A stretch of 64,000 bases of DNA, from positions 101,576 to 165,575 of the forward strand of contig NZ_JASBQE010000017.1 in the NCBI RefSeq assembly GCF_029960785.1. The letters run 5' to 3'. Under the pieces are notes generated by a model, which searched no databases, was not told the origin of the DNA, and saw only the letters and a list, made by a program, of their open reading frames with translations. Positions 12,913 through 21,368 of the stretch are shown one piece after another. Position 1 is the stretch's first letter; each line of letters begins with the position of its first letter. Position numbers and translations under genes: made by a program. The stretch is from Polyangium sp. 15x6. GTDB taxonomy: Bacteria; Myxococcota_A; Polyangia; Polyangiales; Polyangiaceae.

Positions 12913-13607
12913 GCGACGCGGCCCCCACGACTTCGATTTCTCCCGAGCGCGCGCGCTTCGTCACGCGCGTCGTGCGCGCGCTCGGGGCCGCGGCGATCGT
13001 CGGGCTCCTCGTCGGCGCGGTGACGGCGCGCGTCGTGTGGTCGGGCGAGTCGGAGATCGCCGAGAGCACGGCGGCTTTGCGGCGCGGCGATGCGTACGAG
13101 GCCACGGTGCGGGCGCGGAGGGCCGCGGGCTGGTATGCGCCGGGCGCGCCGCACGTGCGGGTCGCCTACGAGCGGCTCGCGTCGATTGCCACGACGGCGG
13201 AAGGTCTCGGCGATCGGGATCTCGCGCTCCTCGCCTGGCGCGGCGTCCGCACGGCGGCGATCGAGACGCGCTGGCTGCTCGTGCCGCACAAGGAGGACCT
13301 CGACCGCGCGAACCTGGCCATCGCGCGGATCGAGGCCGCGGCGCCGCGTCCGCCGGGCACGCGGACCGAGCCGCCGCAGCGCATCGAAGAAAAGCAGCTC
13401 GCGGCGCTGCTCCGTGACGAGGCTCCGCGCACGCCGTGGGTCGTCCTCCTGCTCGTCGCGTTCGTCGCGTGGGCGGGCGGCGCGGCGTGGGCCGTGCGCC
13501 GTTCGAGCGCCTCTCCGGACGGCATCGACCTCGCGCGGGCGCGGGCGGGCGTGTTCGTCGCGCTGGCCGGCGTGCTCTTGTGGGTGCTCGCGCTCTGGCG
13601 CGCTTGA
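12909..13607 (+). CDS. Membrane protein coupled to the ABC permease
   Basis: A 232-residue protein starting with GTG that overlaps the permease stop by 4 bp. It has one N-terminal transmembrane helix (residues about 20-42), a soluble helical domain of about 115 residues, and two C-terminal helices (about 175-195 and 210-230). No family is recognised. Tight coupling suggests it belongs to the same ABC complex, perhaps as a periplasmic or cytoplasmic accessory. It ends 1 nt before the convergent lipoprotein gene. Confidence 0.75.
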   Translation: MSDAAPTTSISPERARFVTRVVRALGAAAIVGLLVGAVTARVVWSGESEIAESTAALRRGDAYEATVRARRAAGWYAPGAPHVRVAYERLASIATTAEGLGDRDLALLAWRGVRTAAIETRWLLVPHKEDLDRANLAIARIEAAAPRPPGTRTEPPQRIEEKQLAALLRDEAPRTPWVVLLLVAFVAWAGGAAWAVRRSSASPDGIDLARARAGVFVALAGVLLWVLALWRA

Positions 13608-13608
13608 T

Positions 13609-14493
13609 TCAGGGTTTGGCGAGGCTTATCTCCGCGGGCGCGCCCGTCACGGGCGAGGACGCGACGACGGGCGAGGGCAGGAGCTTCGGCCGCGGCTGCG
13701 CGCCGTGCGTGGCGTCGGCGAAGGCCACGAGCGCGTTCGTCTGCACGTGCACGCGCTTGGCGAGCGAGCGCGCCCCATCGGCGGCGATCTTCCCTTGCTC
13801 CTCCTTGTGCGAGCGCGCCGCGCCGATCATCTGCTCCTTCTTCGACACGCGCAGCGGCTCGGTCACCGAAAACAGGATCGTCCCCGTGCGTACGTCGAGG
13901 AAATCGGCCTGGGCGATCCCCTGGCTCTCGACGGTCACGCCCGGCGCGAAGAACATGCCGAGCACGGTCGGATAGAGCCACGCCCAGCCGTTCAGGTGCG
14001 TGCTGTCCTCGAAGCGCTCCGAATAAAGCACGAGATACCGCAGCCGGTAGCGGGCGGCGATCACGCGCAGCCCCTCGATTCCGCCCACGTTCGGCAGGTC
14101 CGTCGAGATGTCCGTGACCTGCGAGAAATGCGGATTTCCCGCGAGCGCCTTGGCGAAATGGTGCGACGCCGTGTTGCGGAGGCCGAGGGACGGCGATCCT
14201 TTGGGATCAAAGGGTTCGGCCAGGGGAATCACGCCAATGCGCGCCGGGAGCTGCAGATCGATCGGCGCTTCGAGCACGGTTTGCAGGTCCTGCTCGGTGA
14301 GCGCGCCGGTCACGTCCTTCGTGAAGTACGAGCGCTGGAGCGCGGGCGCGGTGGGCGCGACCATTTCGGGCCGCGCGGCGGCGTAGGCCTGGGGCTCGGC
14401 CACGGGCGACGGCGCGCCGCCGCAGCCGGCGAGAAGGGCGATCGAGGCGAGGACGGGGGCTACTATCGAGGCGAGGCGGGTCGGGGCGATCAT
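13609..14493 (-). CDS. Putative lipoprotein of unknown function
   Basis: A 294-residue protein with a clear lipoprotein signal peptide and lipobox LLAGC at residue 24. After a Pro/Ala-rich linker it has a mixed alpha/beta domain with ARIGVIPLAEPF, RYLVLYSERFED and QADFLDVRTGTILFSV. This arrangement is common in periplasmic lipoproteins that resemble the TolB N-terminal or CsgG-like fold, but I cannot assign a family. It is transcribed alone, ahead of no obvious partner, and convergent with the ABC accessory gene. Confidence 0.72.
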   Translation of the reverse strand: MIAPTRLASIVAPVLASIALLAGCGGAPSPVAEPQAYAAARPEMVAPTAPALQRSYFTKDVTGALTEQDLQTVLEAPIDLQLPARIGVIPLAEPFDPKGSPSLGLRNTASHHFAKALAGNPHFSQVTDISTDLPNVGGIEGLRVIAARYRLRYLVLYSERFEDSTHLNGWAWLYPTVLGMFFAPGVTVESQGIAQADFLDVRTGTILFSVTEPLRVSKKEQMIGAARSHKEEQGKIAADGARSLAKRVHVQTNALVAFADATHGAQPRPKLLPSPVVASSPVTGAPAEISLAKP

Positions 14494-14562
14494 GGCGGGT
14501 ATCCGTTCTCCGTGGCGTGTGCATGGGAACGGGATCGCCGCCTTCGCCTTACACGGCGATCG

Positions 14563-15117
14563 TCAGGCGCGCGCGAGGGGCGCGAAGAGCAGCTTCTGGT
14601 AATGGGCGAGCTCCTCGATCGATTCGCGGATGTCGTCGAGCGCGCGGTGCGTCTCCTTTTTCTTCGGCGCCTGCCGCTCTGGACACCACCGCTTCACGAG
14701 CTCCTTCAGCGTGGACACGTCGATCATGCGGTAATGCAGGTGCGCCACGAACGCGGGCATGTAGCGGTCGAGGAACTCGCGGTCCTTCCAGACGGAGTTG
14801 CCGCAGAGCGGCGCCGTCCCCTTCGTCACGTGCTTCTGCACGAAGGCGAGCGTCTGCGCGGCGGCGTCGTCGAGGGTGACCTTCGAGGTCGGGATCCGTT
14901 CGAGCAGCCCCGAGCGCGCGTGCAGCTCGCGGACGAAGTCGTTCATCGTGGCGAGCACCTCGGGCGGCTGATGGATGACGAGGTTCGGCCCTTCCTCCAC
15001 GACGCGAAGGTTACAGTCCGTGATGATCGTCGCGATCTCGACGATCGCGCAGCGCTGTGGATCGAGCCCTGTCATCTCGAGGTCCACCCACACGAGGCGG
15101 TCCGACGGTTCGGCCAT
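14563..15117 (-). CDS. orn: Oligoribonuclease
   Basis: A 184-residue DEDDh 3'-5' exoribonuclease that degrades 2-5 nt RNA fragments, including pGpG from c-di-GMP turnover. The motifs are WVDLEMTGLD (the D-x-E pair near residues 13-15), the NDF..L block, CGNSVWKDREFLDRYMP (second motif) and HRALDDIRESIEEL (the closing HxAxxD motif). The length fits the family (about 180). ATG 15117 is preferred because TATGCT sits 7 nt upstream, the pattern seen at many starts here; in-frame ATGs 12 and 18 nt upstream are less likely. Confidence 0.95.
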   Translation of the reverse strand: MAEPSDRLVWVDLEMTGLDPQRCAIVEIATIITDCNLRVVEEGPNLVIHQPPEVLATMNDFVRELHARSGLLERIPTSKVTLDDAAAQTLAFVQKHVTKGTAPLCGNSVWKDREFLDRYMPAFVAHLHYRMIDVSTLKELVKRWCPERQAPKKKETHRALDDIRESIEELAHYQKLLFAPLARA

Positions 15118-15124
15118 GGGGCGG

Positions 15125-15130
15125 AGCATA
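15125..15130 (-). promoter_or_regulatory. TANNNT box of orn
   Basis: On the minus strand, TATGCT lies 7 nt before ATG 15117 without a Shine-Dalgarno. Confidence 0.5.
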
Positions 15131-15238
15131 GTCAACGAAGCCCGCCCCCCGCCAAGTTTTGACCCGCTCGGCTCGCCCGCGTGCGCGTCCTCGCGCCCGA
15201 GCGCGTCGATCGGTGCCTTCGCCCGCTCCCGGATGGAC

Positions 15239-15244
15239 TACCCT
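15239..15244 (+). promoter_or_regulatory. TANNNT box of the CDF transporter gene
   Basis: TACCCT lies 7 nt before ATG 15252. No Shine-Dalgarno is present. Confidence 0.5.
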
Positions 15245-15251
15245 CCCGGCC

Positions 15252-16343
15252 ATGGCCCGTGCGGCGCACCCCGATGAACACGCGCATCACGACCACGCGC
15301 ATCACGACGGTCACGATCACGACCACGATCACGACCACGACGAGCACGACCACGCGCACGACGAACGCGCGAAGGGCCACGCGCACCACGACCACGACCA
15401 CGGCCACGCGCACGGCTTGAGCGAGCTACGGCGCACGCCGATCCGGCGGCTCGTCCTGGCGTTCACGATCACCGCCGGCTTCATGGTCGTCGAGGCGATC
15501 GTCGGCTTCTTGTCGGGCAGCCTCGCGCTCCTCGCGGACGCGGGCCACATGCTCGCGGATGCGGCCGCGCTCGCGCTCGCCATGATCGCGCAGCGCATCG
15601 CGTCGCAGCAGCGCACGCGCGCCCGCACGTACGGCTATCGCCGCGCCGAGGTGCTCGCGGCCTTCGCGAACGGCGTCGCGCTCGCGCTGACGGCCGTGTG
15701 GATCTTCGGCGAGGCCGTGCATCGGTTCAACGAGCCGCGCGCGATCGATGGCACGGCCATGACGGCGACCGCGGCGGCCGGCCTCGTCGTCAACCTCATC
15801 GCCGCGGCGGTGCTCTCGTTCGGCGACAAGGGGCACAACATCAACACGCGCGCCGCGCTCGCGCACGTCCTGTCCGACGCGCTCGGCTCCGTCGGCGCGA
15901 TCGTGGGCGGCGTGCTCGTCCTCTCGCTCGGCTGGACCCGGGCCGACCCGATCATCAGCGGCGTCATCGCGCTCTTGATCTGCTGGGGCGGCTTCAAGCT
16001 CGTGCGCGACACCTCGCACGTGCTCATGGAGGGCAGCCCCATCGAGATCGACATCGCGCACGTGGAGGAGACGCTCCTCAAGGTCCCCGGCGTCGTGGGC
16101 TTCCACGACCTGCACGTCTGGTCGATCTCGGAGGGCTTCGACGTGCTCACGGTGCACATCGTCATCGCCCGCGGCTTCCACGGCACCGACGTCGTCCAGG
16201 CCGTCGCCGCGCGCATGCGCGAGGCCCACGGGCTCGAGCACTGCACCATCCAGCCCGAGCCCTCCTCCGAGCCTCAGCTCGTCCCCCTTCGCCGCAAGTC
16301 TCAGGAAGGAAACCCTTCGACCTCAAACGAAGGGAAAGCCTGA
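15252..16343 (+). CDS. Cation diffusion facilitator (zinc/cobalt efflux)
   Basis: A 363-residue CDF transporter. Residues about 5-55 are an extreme His/Asp-rich metal-binding tail (repeated HDHDH units). Six transmembrane helices follow, with the metal-site motifs LLADAGHMLADA (HxxxD) and HVLSDALGSVGAI (the second HxxxD). The C-terminal cytoplasmic domain (HVEETLLKVPGVVGFHDLHVWSI) is the usual metallochaperone-like dimerisation domain. It exports Zn2+, and possibly Co2+ or Cd2+, from the cytoplasm by proton exchange (CzcD/ZitB-like). The start is supported by the TANNNT box. Length and His-rich extension are within family range. Confidence 0.93.
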   Translation: MARAAHPDEHAHHDHAHHDGHDHDHDHDHDEHDHAHDERAKGHAHHDHDHGHAHGLSELRRTPIRRLVLAFTITAGFMVVEAIVGFLSGSLALLADAGHMLADAAALALAMIAQRIASQQRTRARTYGYRRAEVLAAFANGVALALTAVWIFGEAVHRFNEPRAIDGTAMTATAAAGLVVNLIAAAVLSFGDKGHNINTRAALAHVLSDALGSVGAIVGGVLVLSLGWTRADPIISGVIALLICWGGFKLVRDTSHVLMEGSPIEIDIAHVEETLLKVPGVVGFHDLHVWSISEGFDVLTVHIVIARGFHGTDVVQAVAARMREAHGLEHCTIQPEPSSEPQLVPLRRKSQEGNPSTSNEGKA

Positions 16344-16346
16344 ACG

Positions 16347-17555
16347 TCACGACCCCGAGAACAGCTCCGTCACCCAGTACGACCCATCCGCCCCGCGCGA
16401 CACCGCCACCCCCACGCGGGTGAACTTCTCCAGCAGCAAATTCCCTCGGTGCGACGGGCTCGCCCAGAGCGCTCTGTGCGCGTTCGGCAGCGAGCTCGCG
16501 CTCGCCACGTTTTCCCCGGCGATCGCCGCCTGGATCCCCGCTGCCTCGATGCGCTTTCGTGGATCGCCCCCGCCCACGTCGTGGCCCACGAGCCGCGTCT
16601 TCATCATCTCCTCGGAGTGGGCCCGCGCCACCTTGTCGAGCGCCGCGTCCCGCACGAGCGGCTTGCGACCTTCGGCGATACGCGCCGCGTTGATCATGCG
16701 CAGCATCGCGTCCGCGTCGTCCTTCGCCCCCGCCGCGGCCTCCTCGCCCGGCACCGCGGCTCGAACGAACTCGCTCGGCGGCTTTTGCCCTGCGTAGATC
16801 GTCGTTTCCAGCACCGGCCGCGGTCCCGTCGACACCGTCGCGAGCACCTGCACGAGCCACGCGCCGGGCTGGTCCACCGAGAACGTCGACCGGATCTTCC
16901 CGCCCGACAGCGAGCTCGGCACCGTGCGCGGCGCCGCGCGTGGCCCGAGCAGCACGACCTGCACGCCCGAGGCCGGCACGAGCATCGTTCCTTCCAGCGT
17001 GATCCACTGCCCCACGCGCGCCGTCGTCGTCACCGGCGCCATGTCCGCGAGCGCGTCGAACGTGATCACCGTCGCGACCGACGCCCCGCCTTCGCCGTCG
17101 AGCTTCGCCACCCCGCACCGACGCGCGCCGAGCGAACGAAGCCCGCCGATCCACCCTTTGAAGCGCGTCCCCGTGTCCGCGTCGTCGAGGTTCACCCCGG
17201 AGAGCGACCACGCCTTCGGCCAAACGTGCGGGTCTCCCGCGGCGCGCAGCGAGAAGGCGAGCTCGTCGGCCGTGAGCGCGCTCGCCCCGTCGAGCTGGCG
17301 CCGCGCCACGATCGCCGCGACCTCCATGAGCGCGCTGTCTGCGGGCCCGCAGAGGCCGAGCAGCGGGGCCTCGCGCGGACCGGTCTTCGGGGCGGGGCGA
17401 GGGGACGAAACGGTGGGCTTCCAGGTGACGCGCAGCGCGCCGGCCTCGGCGGACGCGACGAGCGGCAGCGCGAGGGCGGCGAGGGCGGGCAGCGAGCAAA
17501 CGAGCGCGTGGAGGAGGGACGGACCTCGGTGCAATCGACGCGAATGAGCGTTCAT
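16347..17555 (-). CDS. Secreted CAP (SCP/PR1) domain protein
   Basis: A 402-residue exported protein. A signal peptide (cleavage near SAEAG) is followed by an unassigned region of about 250 residues with beta-rich stretches. A C-terminal CAP domain (about 280-402) shows MLRMINAARIAEGRKPLVRDAALDKVARAHSEEM, GENVASAS and ALWASPSHRGNLL, the classic bacterial CAP/YkwD motifs with their conserved His and Glu. ATG 17555 has GGAG about 10 nt upstream. It follows the TPR lipoprotein gene by 19 nt on the same strand and is likely co-transcribed. The role is unknown; CAP proteins are often extracellular lipid- or wall-interacting proteins. Confidence 0.85.
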   Translation of the reverse strand: MNAHSRRLHRGPSLLHALVCSLPALAALALPLVASAEAGALRVTWKPTVSSPRPAPKTGPREAPLLGLCGPADSALMEVAAIVARRQLDGASALTADELAFSLRAAGDPHVWPKAWSLSGVNLDDADTGTRFKGWIGGLRSLGARRCGVAKLDGEGGASVATVITFDALADMAPVTTTARVGQWITLEGTMLVPASGVQVVLLGPRAAPRTVPSSLSGGKIRSTFSVDQPGAWLVQVLATVSTGPRPVLETTIYAGQKPPSEFVRAAVPGEEAAAGAKDDADAMLRMINAARIAEGRKPLVRDAALDKVARAHSEEMMKTRLVGHDVGGGDPRKRIEAAGIQAAIAGENVASASSLPNAHRALWASPSHRGNLLLEKFTRVGVAVSRGADGSYWVTELFSGS

Positions 17556-17574
17556 CGACGATCTCCGGGTGGGG

Positions 17575-18885
17575 TCAACGCGCCGCCGTGTACACCCCTT
17601 GCGCGGGGTCGGCGACGAGCGGCGTGCCGAGCATCGTGCGTTCGACGTAACGCACCATGGCCTCATGCACCTCGCGTGGCGCGCTCCGCGCCCGCTCGGG
17701 ACGGTGCCGGCCCAGGATCTCGGTCATGACATACCCGCCGAGCCCTTCCTCGTGGGCGACCTCGAGCAGCGCCTCCATCGCCGGATCGACCGCCGCGCCG
17801 TCCTTGGACATCCGCGCGGCGACGTACGCCCCGATGGCCGACTCCATGCAGATGAGCTCTTCCATCATCGTGAGGTGGTAGGGCACGTCCTCGGGCTGCT
17901 CGAAGATCCGAGCGCGGATCTCGGGCTCGTAGCGCATCACGGCGCGACAGCCGGCGTAGATCCGCGCGGGATCGCCGCCCGAGGAGCCGACGTGGATCGC
18001 GCCCACGTTGTCGACGTCGAGGAAGACGCGGAAGAGGGGCAGGCGTGTGTGGCGCGACGAAACGAGGCCGTTCGAGAGCCGGTCGGCCAGATCGAGCGCG
18101 CGGCGCGAGGCGGGCCAGAAGGCGATGGCCTCGGCGACCTTGCGGCGCGCTTCCTCCCGATCGCTACGTTTCTCGGCGAGCTCGGCGAGCCGGAGGTGCG
18201 CCGTCGCGAGCGTCGGGTCGATGCGGATCGCCTCGTCGAACGCCTCGCGTGCTTCCTTCGGCTGGTTTTGCGCGACGAGCATCTCCCCGAGCTCGAGGGC
18301 AATCCCCGCGGCCCGCGTGAACCCGAGCGCCGCGCGGAACGCCTCGGCGGCGGCCTTCGTGTCGCCGGCATCGCGCTTCGATCGGGCCGTCGCGAGCGAC
18401 GCCTTCGCCTCGTCCGACAGCTTTACCGTGGTCAGCGTGAGCGCGCGGTCCTTGCGAGCCACCTCCGCCGTTTGCCAGGGGTCCGGCTCTGCGGCCGCGG
18501 GCGGACCGTACTGCGCCACCAGGTTCGCGAGCTCCGGCGCCGCGTCGTCGAGCGCGTACAGGCGCGGCGATTTGTCGATCACCGTGACGATCAGCGTCGA
18601 GAACCGGACCGTCCTCCGCAGATCGTCGAGGCGCGCGGGGCCCGCGTACTGGAAGCGCTGCAGGTCTGGATAGACGCGCGCCGCGGGCACCTGAATCGGC
18701 GTCTCGACCGGGGCGAGCAGGGCGCGCTGCGCCGCGGTGTACGCGGGGAGCCACGCCGGCCTATCGCCGCTCCCCGGCGTTTCTGCGGCCGGGGCTGTGG
18801 GGGCGGGCGTCATCGGCGCGGCGCCGGCGCAGCCCGTGGCGCCGAGCGCGAACGTCACGAGCGCTGCCGGAGCTACGCCACGCAT
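17575..18885 (-). CDS. TPR-containing lipoprotein
   Basis: A 436-residue protein with lipobox GATGC at about residue 19 and a Pro/Ala-rich linker. Tetratricopeptide-like helices at about 150-260 (ARSKRDAGDTKAAAEAFRAALG, LGEMLVAQNQPKEAREAFDEAIRIDP) form a protein-interaction scaffold. The C-terminal 170 residues are conserved-looking but unassigned. It is the first gene of a probable operon with the CAP-domain protein. Upstream, TACCAC stands 7 nt before the ATG, a variant of the leaderless box. Confidence 0.78.
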   Translation of the reverse strand: MRGVAPAALVTFALGATGCAGAAPMTPAPTAPAAETPGSGDRPAWLPAYTAAQRALLAPVETPIQVPAARVYPDLQRFQYAGPARLDDLRRTVRFSTLIVTVIDKSPRLYALDDAAPELANLVAQYGPPAAAEPDPWQTAEVARKDRALTLTTVKLSDEAKASLATARSKRDAGDTKAAAEAFRAALGFTRAAGIALELGEMLVAQNQPKEAREAFDEAIRIDPTLATAHLRLAELAEKRSDREEARRKVAEAIAFWPASRRALDLADRLSNGLVSSRHTRLPLFRVFLDVDNVGAIHVGSSGGDPARIYAGCRAVMRYEPEIRARIFEQPEDVPYHLTMMEELICMESAIGAYVAARMSKDGAAVDPAMEALLEVAHEEGLGGYVMTEILGRHRPERARSAPREVHEAMVRYVERTMLGTPLVADPAQGVYTAAR

Positions 18886-18979
18886 GCTTCAGGTGGTAGC
18901 AAATTTCGGCGCGCCTGACACCCCCGGTGACCACGCCCCGGCTGCAAGAAAGGGGCGCGTCTCTTCGGCATTTCCGTGG

Positions 18980-18985
18980 TACGCT
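18980..18985 (+). promoter_or_regulatory. TANNNT box that favours a TTG start for the MlaD-like gene
   Basis: TACGCT lies 8 nt before TTG 18994. The in-frame GTG at 18976 would lie inside the promoter element, so TTG is preferred. Confidence 0.4.
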
Positions 18986-18993
18986 CGGTTTGC

Positions 18994-20460
18994 TTGGGCA
19001 TCGAGGTCAATAAAGGCGCCAAGGTCGGCTTGATGACCGTCGCGCTCGCGGCTGCGGCGTTCGGCGCGTATCGCTTCATCTCGCCCGATGCGGGCACGGA
19101 GAACGGTTATCGCGTCTGGGCGTACTTGCCCGACGTGACCGGCGTGGCGCCGCACTCGCGCGTGATGATCCAGGGCATCCAGGTTGGCACCGTGGACCGC
19201 ATCTGGCTCGACGGCGGCAAAGCGCGCGTCGACATCAAGATGTTCCCGACGGCCCCGCTCTACGACAACGCGGCCATTGGCAAGCGCGCGACGAGCCTGA
19301 TCGGCGAATACTACATCGTGCTCGCGCCCGGGACGGAAGGTTATCCACGCATCCCGGATCAGGGACAGATCACGCACTACATCGAGGAGCCCTCGATCCA
19401 GTCCTTGCAGGGGCAGGTCTCCGAGATCCTGAAGGACGTCAAGACGGTGACCGAGTCCTTGAAGGGCACCGTCGGCAGCGACACGGGCAAGGATCAGCTC
19501 GAAAAGATCCTGAAGAACCTCGCCGAGGTCACCGAGGCGCTGAACGAGACCGTCCGGGAGAACCGCACGGCGGTCCGCGACACGATCAACAACATCAACA
19601 CGATCACCCAGAACTCGCAGCCGAACATCAACGCGATCCTCGACAACCTGCGGCAGGTGACGGGCGACGTCCGCAAGATGACGAGCGCCAACGGCGGGGA
19701 CGGCAAGGCGGGCGAGCTCCGGAGCGCGGCGGCGCGCATCGACAAGGCGACGACGTCGCTCGAGAGCGCGCTTTCGCATGCGGACAACGTCGCGGCGCGG
19801 ATCGATCGGGGCGAGGGGACGCTCGGCAAGCTCACGAAGGACGAGACGCTCATCAACGAGGTCGAGAGCGCCGTCGGCGACGTGGGCGAGCTCGTCGGCG
19901 GCATGGGCCGATTGCAGACCATCGTCGGCCTGCGGACCGATTACAACTTCCTCGCGAACACCATCAAGAGCTACGTCGAGCTGCGCCTGCAGCCGTCCGA
20001 GGACAAATACTACCTCATCGAGCTCGTGAACGACCCGCGCGGCCTCACCACGTTCGAGCAGATCGACGTCGACACGACGAACCCGAACGACCCGCCGCAT
20101 TACCGTGAAATCCGCACGGTCACGACGAACGCGTTCCGCTTCTCGTTCCAGTTCGCCAAGCGCTTCGGCCCCTTCACGGGCCGATTCGGCATCAAGGAGT
20201 CGACCGGCGGCATCGGCCTCGATCTGCATCTGCTCGACGATCGATTCGAGCTCCGGCAGGACCTCTTCGGCTTCGGCGAGCAGATCTCCCCGCGCTGGCG
20301 CGTCGCGCTCGCGTACGAGTTCATTCGCAAGCTGTGGCTGCTCGGCGGCGTCGACGACATCCTGAACGCCGACCGCCGTGATTACTTCATCGGCCTTCAG
20401 CTCCGCTTCAACGACAAGGATCTGAAGACGATCCTGCCGTTCGCGCCGCCCGTGTTCTGA
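18994..20460 (+). CDS. MlaD-family (MCE domain) protein with C-terminal beta-rich domain
   Basis: A 488-residue protein with one N-terminal transmembrane helix and a single MCE domain (about residues 35-115: WAYLPDVTGVAPHSRVMIQGIQVGTVDRIWL). Next comes a long helical region (about 125-300; QLEKILKNLAEVTEALNETVREN, SLESALSHADNVAARI) resembling the MCE needle or coiled-coil segment. The last 180 residues are rich in alternating beta strands (VELRLQPSEDKYYLIEL, RWRVALAYEFI, DYFIGLQLRF), as in an outer-membrane barrel. It probably belongs to a lipid-transport (Mla/Mce) bridge, although the partner MlaE/MlaF genes are not here. Start: see the box at 18980; GTG 18976 is the alternative. Confidence 0.82.
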   Translation: MGIEVNKGAKVGLMTVALAAAAFGAYRFISPDAGTENGYRVWAYLPDVTGVAPHSRVMIQGIQVGTVDRIWLDGGKARVDIKMFPTAPLYDNAAIGKRATSLIGEYYIVLAPGTEGYPRIPDQGQITHYIEEPSIQSLQGQVSEILKDVKTVTESLKGTVGSDTGKDQLEKILKNLAEVTEALNETVRENRTAVRDTINNINTITQNSQPNINAILDNLRQVTGDVRKMTSANGGDGKAGELRSAAARIDKATTSLESALSHADNVAARIDRGEGTLGKLTKDETLINEVESAVGDVGELVGGMGRLQTIVGLRTDYNFLANTIKSYVELRLQPSEDKYYLIELVNDPRGLTTFEQIDVDTTNPNDPPHYREIRTVTTNAFRFSFQFAKRFGPFTGRFGIKESTGGIGLDLHLLDDRFELRQDLFGFGEQISPRWRVALAYEFIRKLWLLGGVDDILNADRRDYFIGLQLRFNDKDLKTILPFAPPVF

Positions 20461-20640
20461 GATCGCGCAGGGTGCGGAGCCCGCGTCGCACCGATCACTC
20501 CGCAGGCGAGGGGCGCGGCGATCGCTCCGCAGCCGATTTCCCGCGCAAATCGCGGATCCGGGCCGCGAACGACCTCGGCATGGCCCGTGCAATTCCTCCT
20601 CGCGAGCGCCGCGACAAGGCGCTGTCCCAAGGAGCCAGCC

Positions 20641-21081
20641 ATGACGCACGTCCCCTCGTTCTTCCGCCCCCTCGCCGTCGCCCTTTGCCTCGCTTTCGCC
20701 GCCGCGCCCACGGTCGCTTTCGCGGGTGAGGGCAGCGCCCCGGCCGGCGCCAAGGCCGAGGCGGGCAAGAAGAAGCGCGTCGCCTTCCCGATCCCGGCCG
20801 ATCAGTTCACGAAGCACATGGAAAAGCGCATCGAGAAGGCACGCGGTCGCATGGAGAGCCACATGAAGGCGAAAAACCTCCCCGAGGCCGACCGCGTCGC
20901 GCGCCGCAAGGCCTTCGACGCGAGCGCCACCGAGGTCCGCGCCGCCGCCAAGCGCGTCGCGCAGGACGGCACGGTCACGAAGGAGGAGGCCAAGGAGGTC
21001 CGCAAGCTCGCGAAGGGCCTCAAGCCGGGCGGCCACAAGAAGGGCCGCGACCACGCCAAGAAGCCCGGCAAGGCCGCCTGA
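20641..21081 (+). CDS. Small exported Lys/Ala-rich protein
   Basis: A 146-residue protein set by a textbook AAGGAG Shine-Dalgarno. A signal peptide ends at about residue 29 (VAFA-GE). The mature chain is helical and strongly basic, with HMEKRIEKARGRMESHMKAK and repeated alanine/lysine segments, and ends GGHKKGRDHAKKPGKAA. No family is assigned. Composition resembles a histone H1-like or Spy/CpxP-like helical periplasmic protein, but no motif supports either. It stands alone. Confidence 0.7.
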   Translation: MTHVPSFFRPLAVALCLAFAAAPTVAFAGEGSAPAGAKAEAGKKKRVAFPIPADQFTKHMEKRIEKARGRMESHMKAKNLPEADRVARRKAFDASATEVRAAAKRVAQDGTVTKEEAKEVRKLAKGLKPGGHKKGRDHAKKPGKAA

Positions 21082-21102
21082 TCCGCCTCCCGCCCCTCAC
21101 GC

Positions 21103-21169
21103 CCGCCTCGACCGGAAGCCTTCGCTGTACTACTGAACAACCGCACCCTGTACACGCCGGTCGAGGCGG
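21103..21169. repeat. 13-bp perfect inverted repeat, 41-nt spacer
   Basis: CCGCCTCGACCGG (21103-21115) and CCGGTCGAGGCGG (21157-21169) flank a less GC-rich loop with two copies of CTGTAC. No T-tract follows, so it is not a standard terminator. It lies in the 287-nt gap downstream of the small basic protein. Confidence 0.6.
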
Positions 21170-21272
21170 CTAGGACAACGTATCCTGTCAAACGTTGTGC
21201 CCGTTCGTCCGCCTGAAACCACAGCGGTTTTTTCCCGGTGGATCCTGCGCCAAACCTGGATCGAGAGCCCCG

Positions 21273-21301
21273 TTGACATGGACTGAAACTTCGTTCAGTA
21301 T
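21273..21301 (+). promoter_or_regulatory. Sigma-70-type promoter for the pseudo-caspase gene
   Basis: TTGACA (21273-21278), a 17-nt spacer and CAGTAT (21296-21301). It predicts a leader of about 60 nt before ATG 21369. Confidence 0.5.
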
Positions 21302-21368
21302 CCGGCCCAGGTCGCGCCTCGCCCGGACGTGCTGCTCGGGCCTGCTCGCGCGCGCCAGGGATCTCGTC

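Noticed and set aside
18889..21054. 721-codon antisense frame over the MlaD-like gene
   Set aside because: It has no recognisable domain and spans two plus-strand genes with clear signals.
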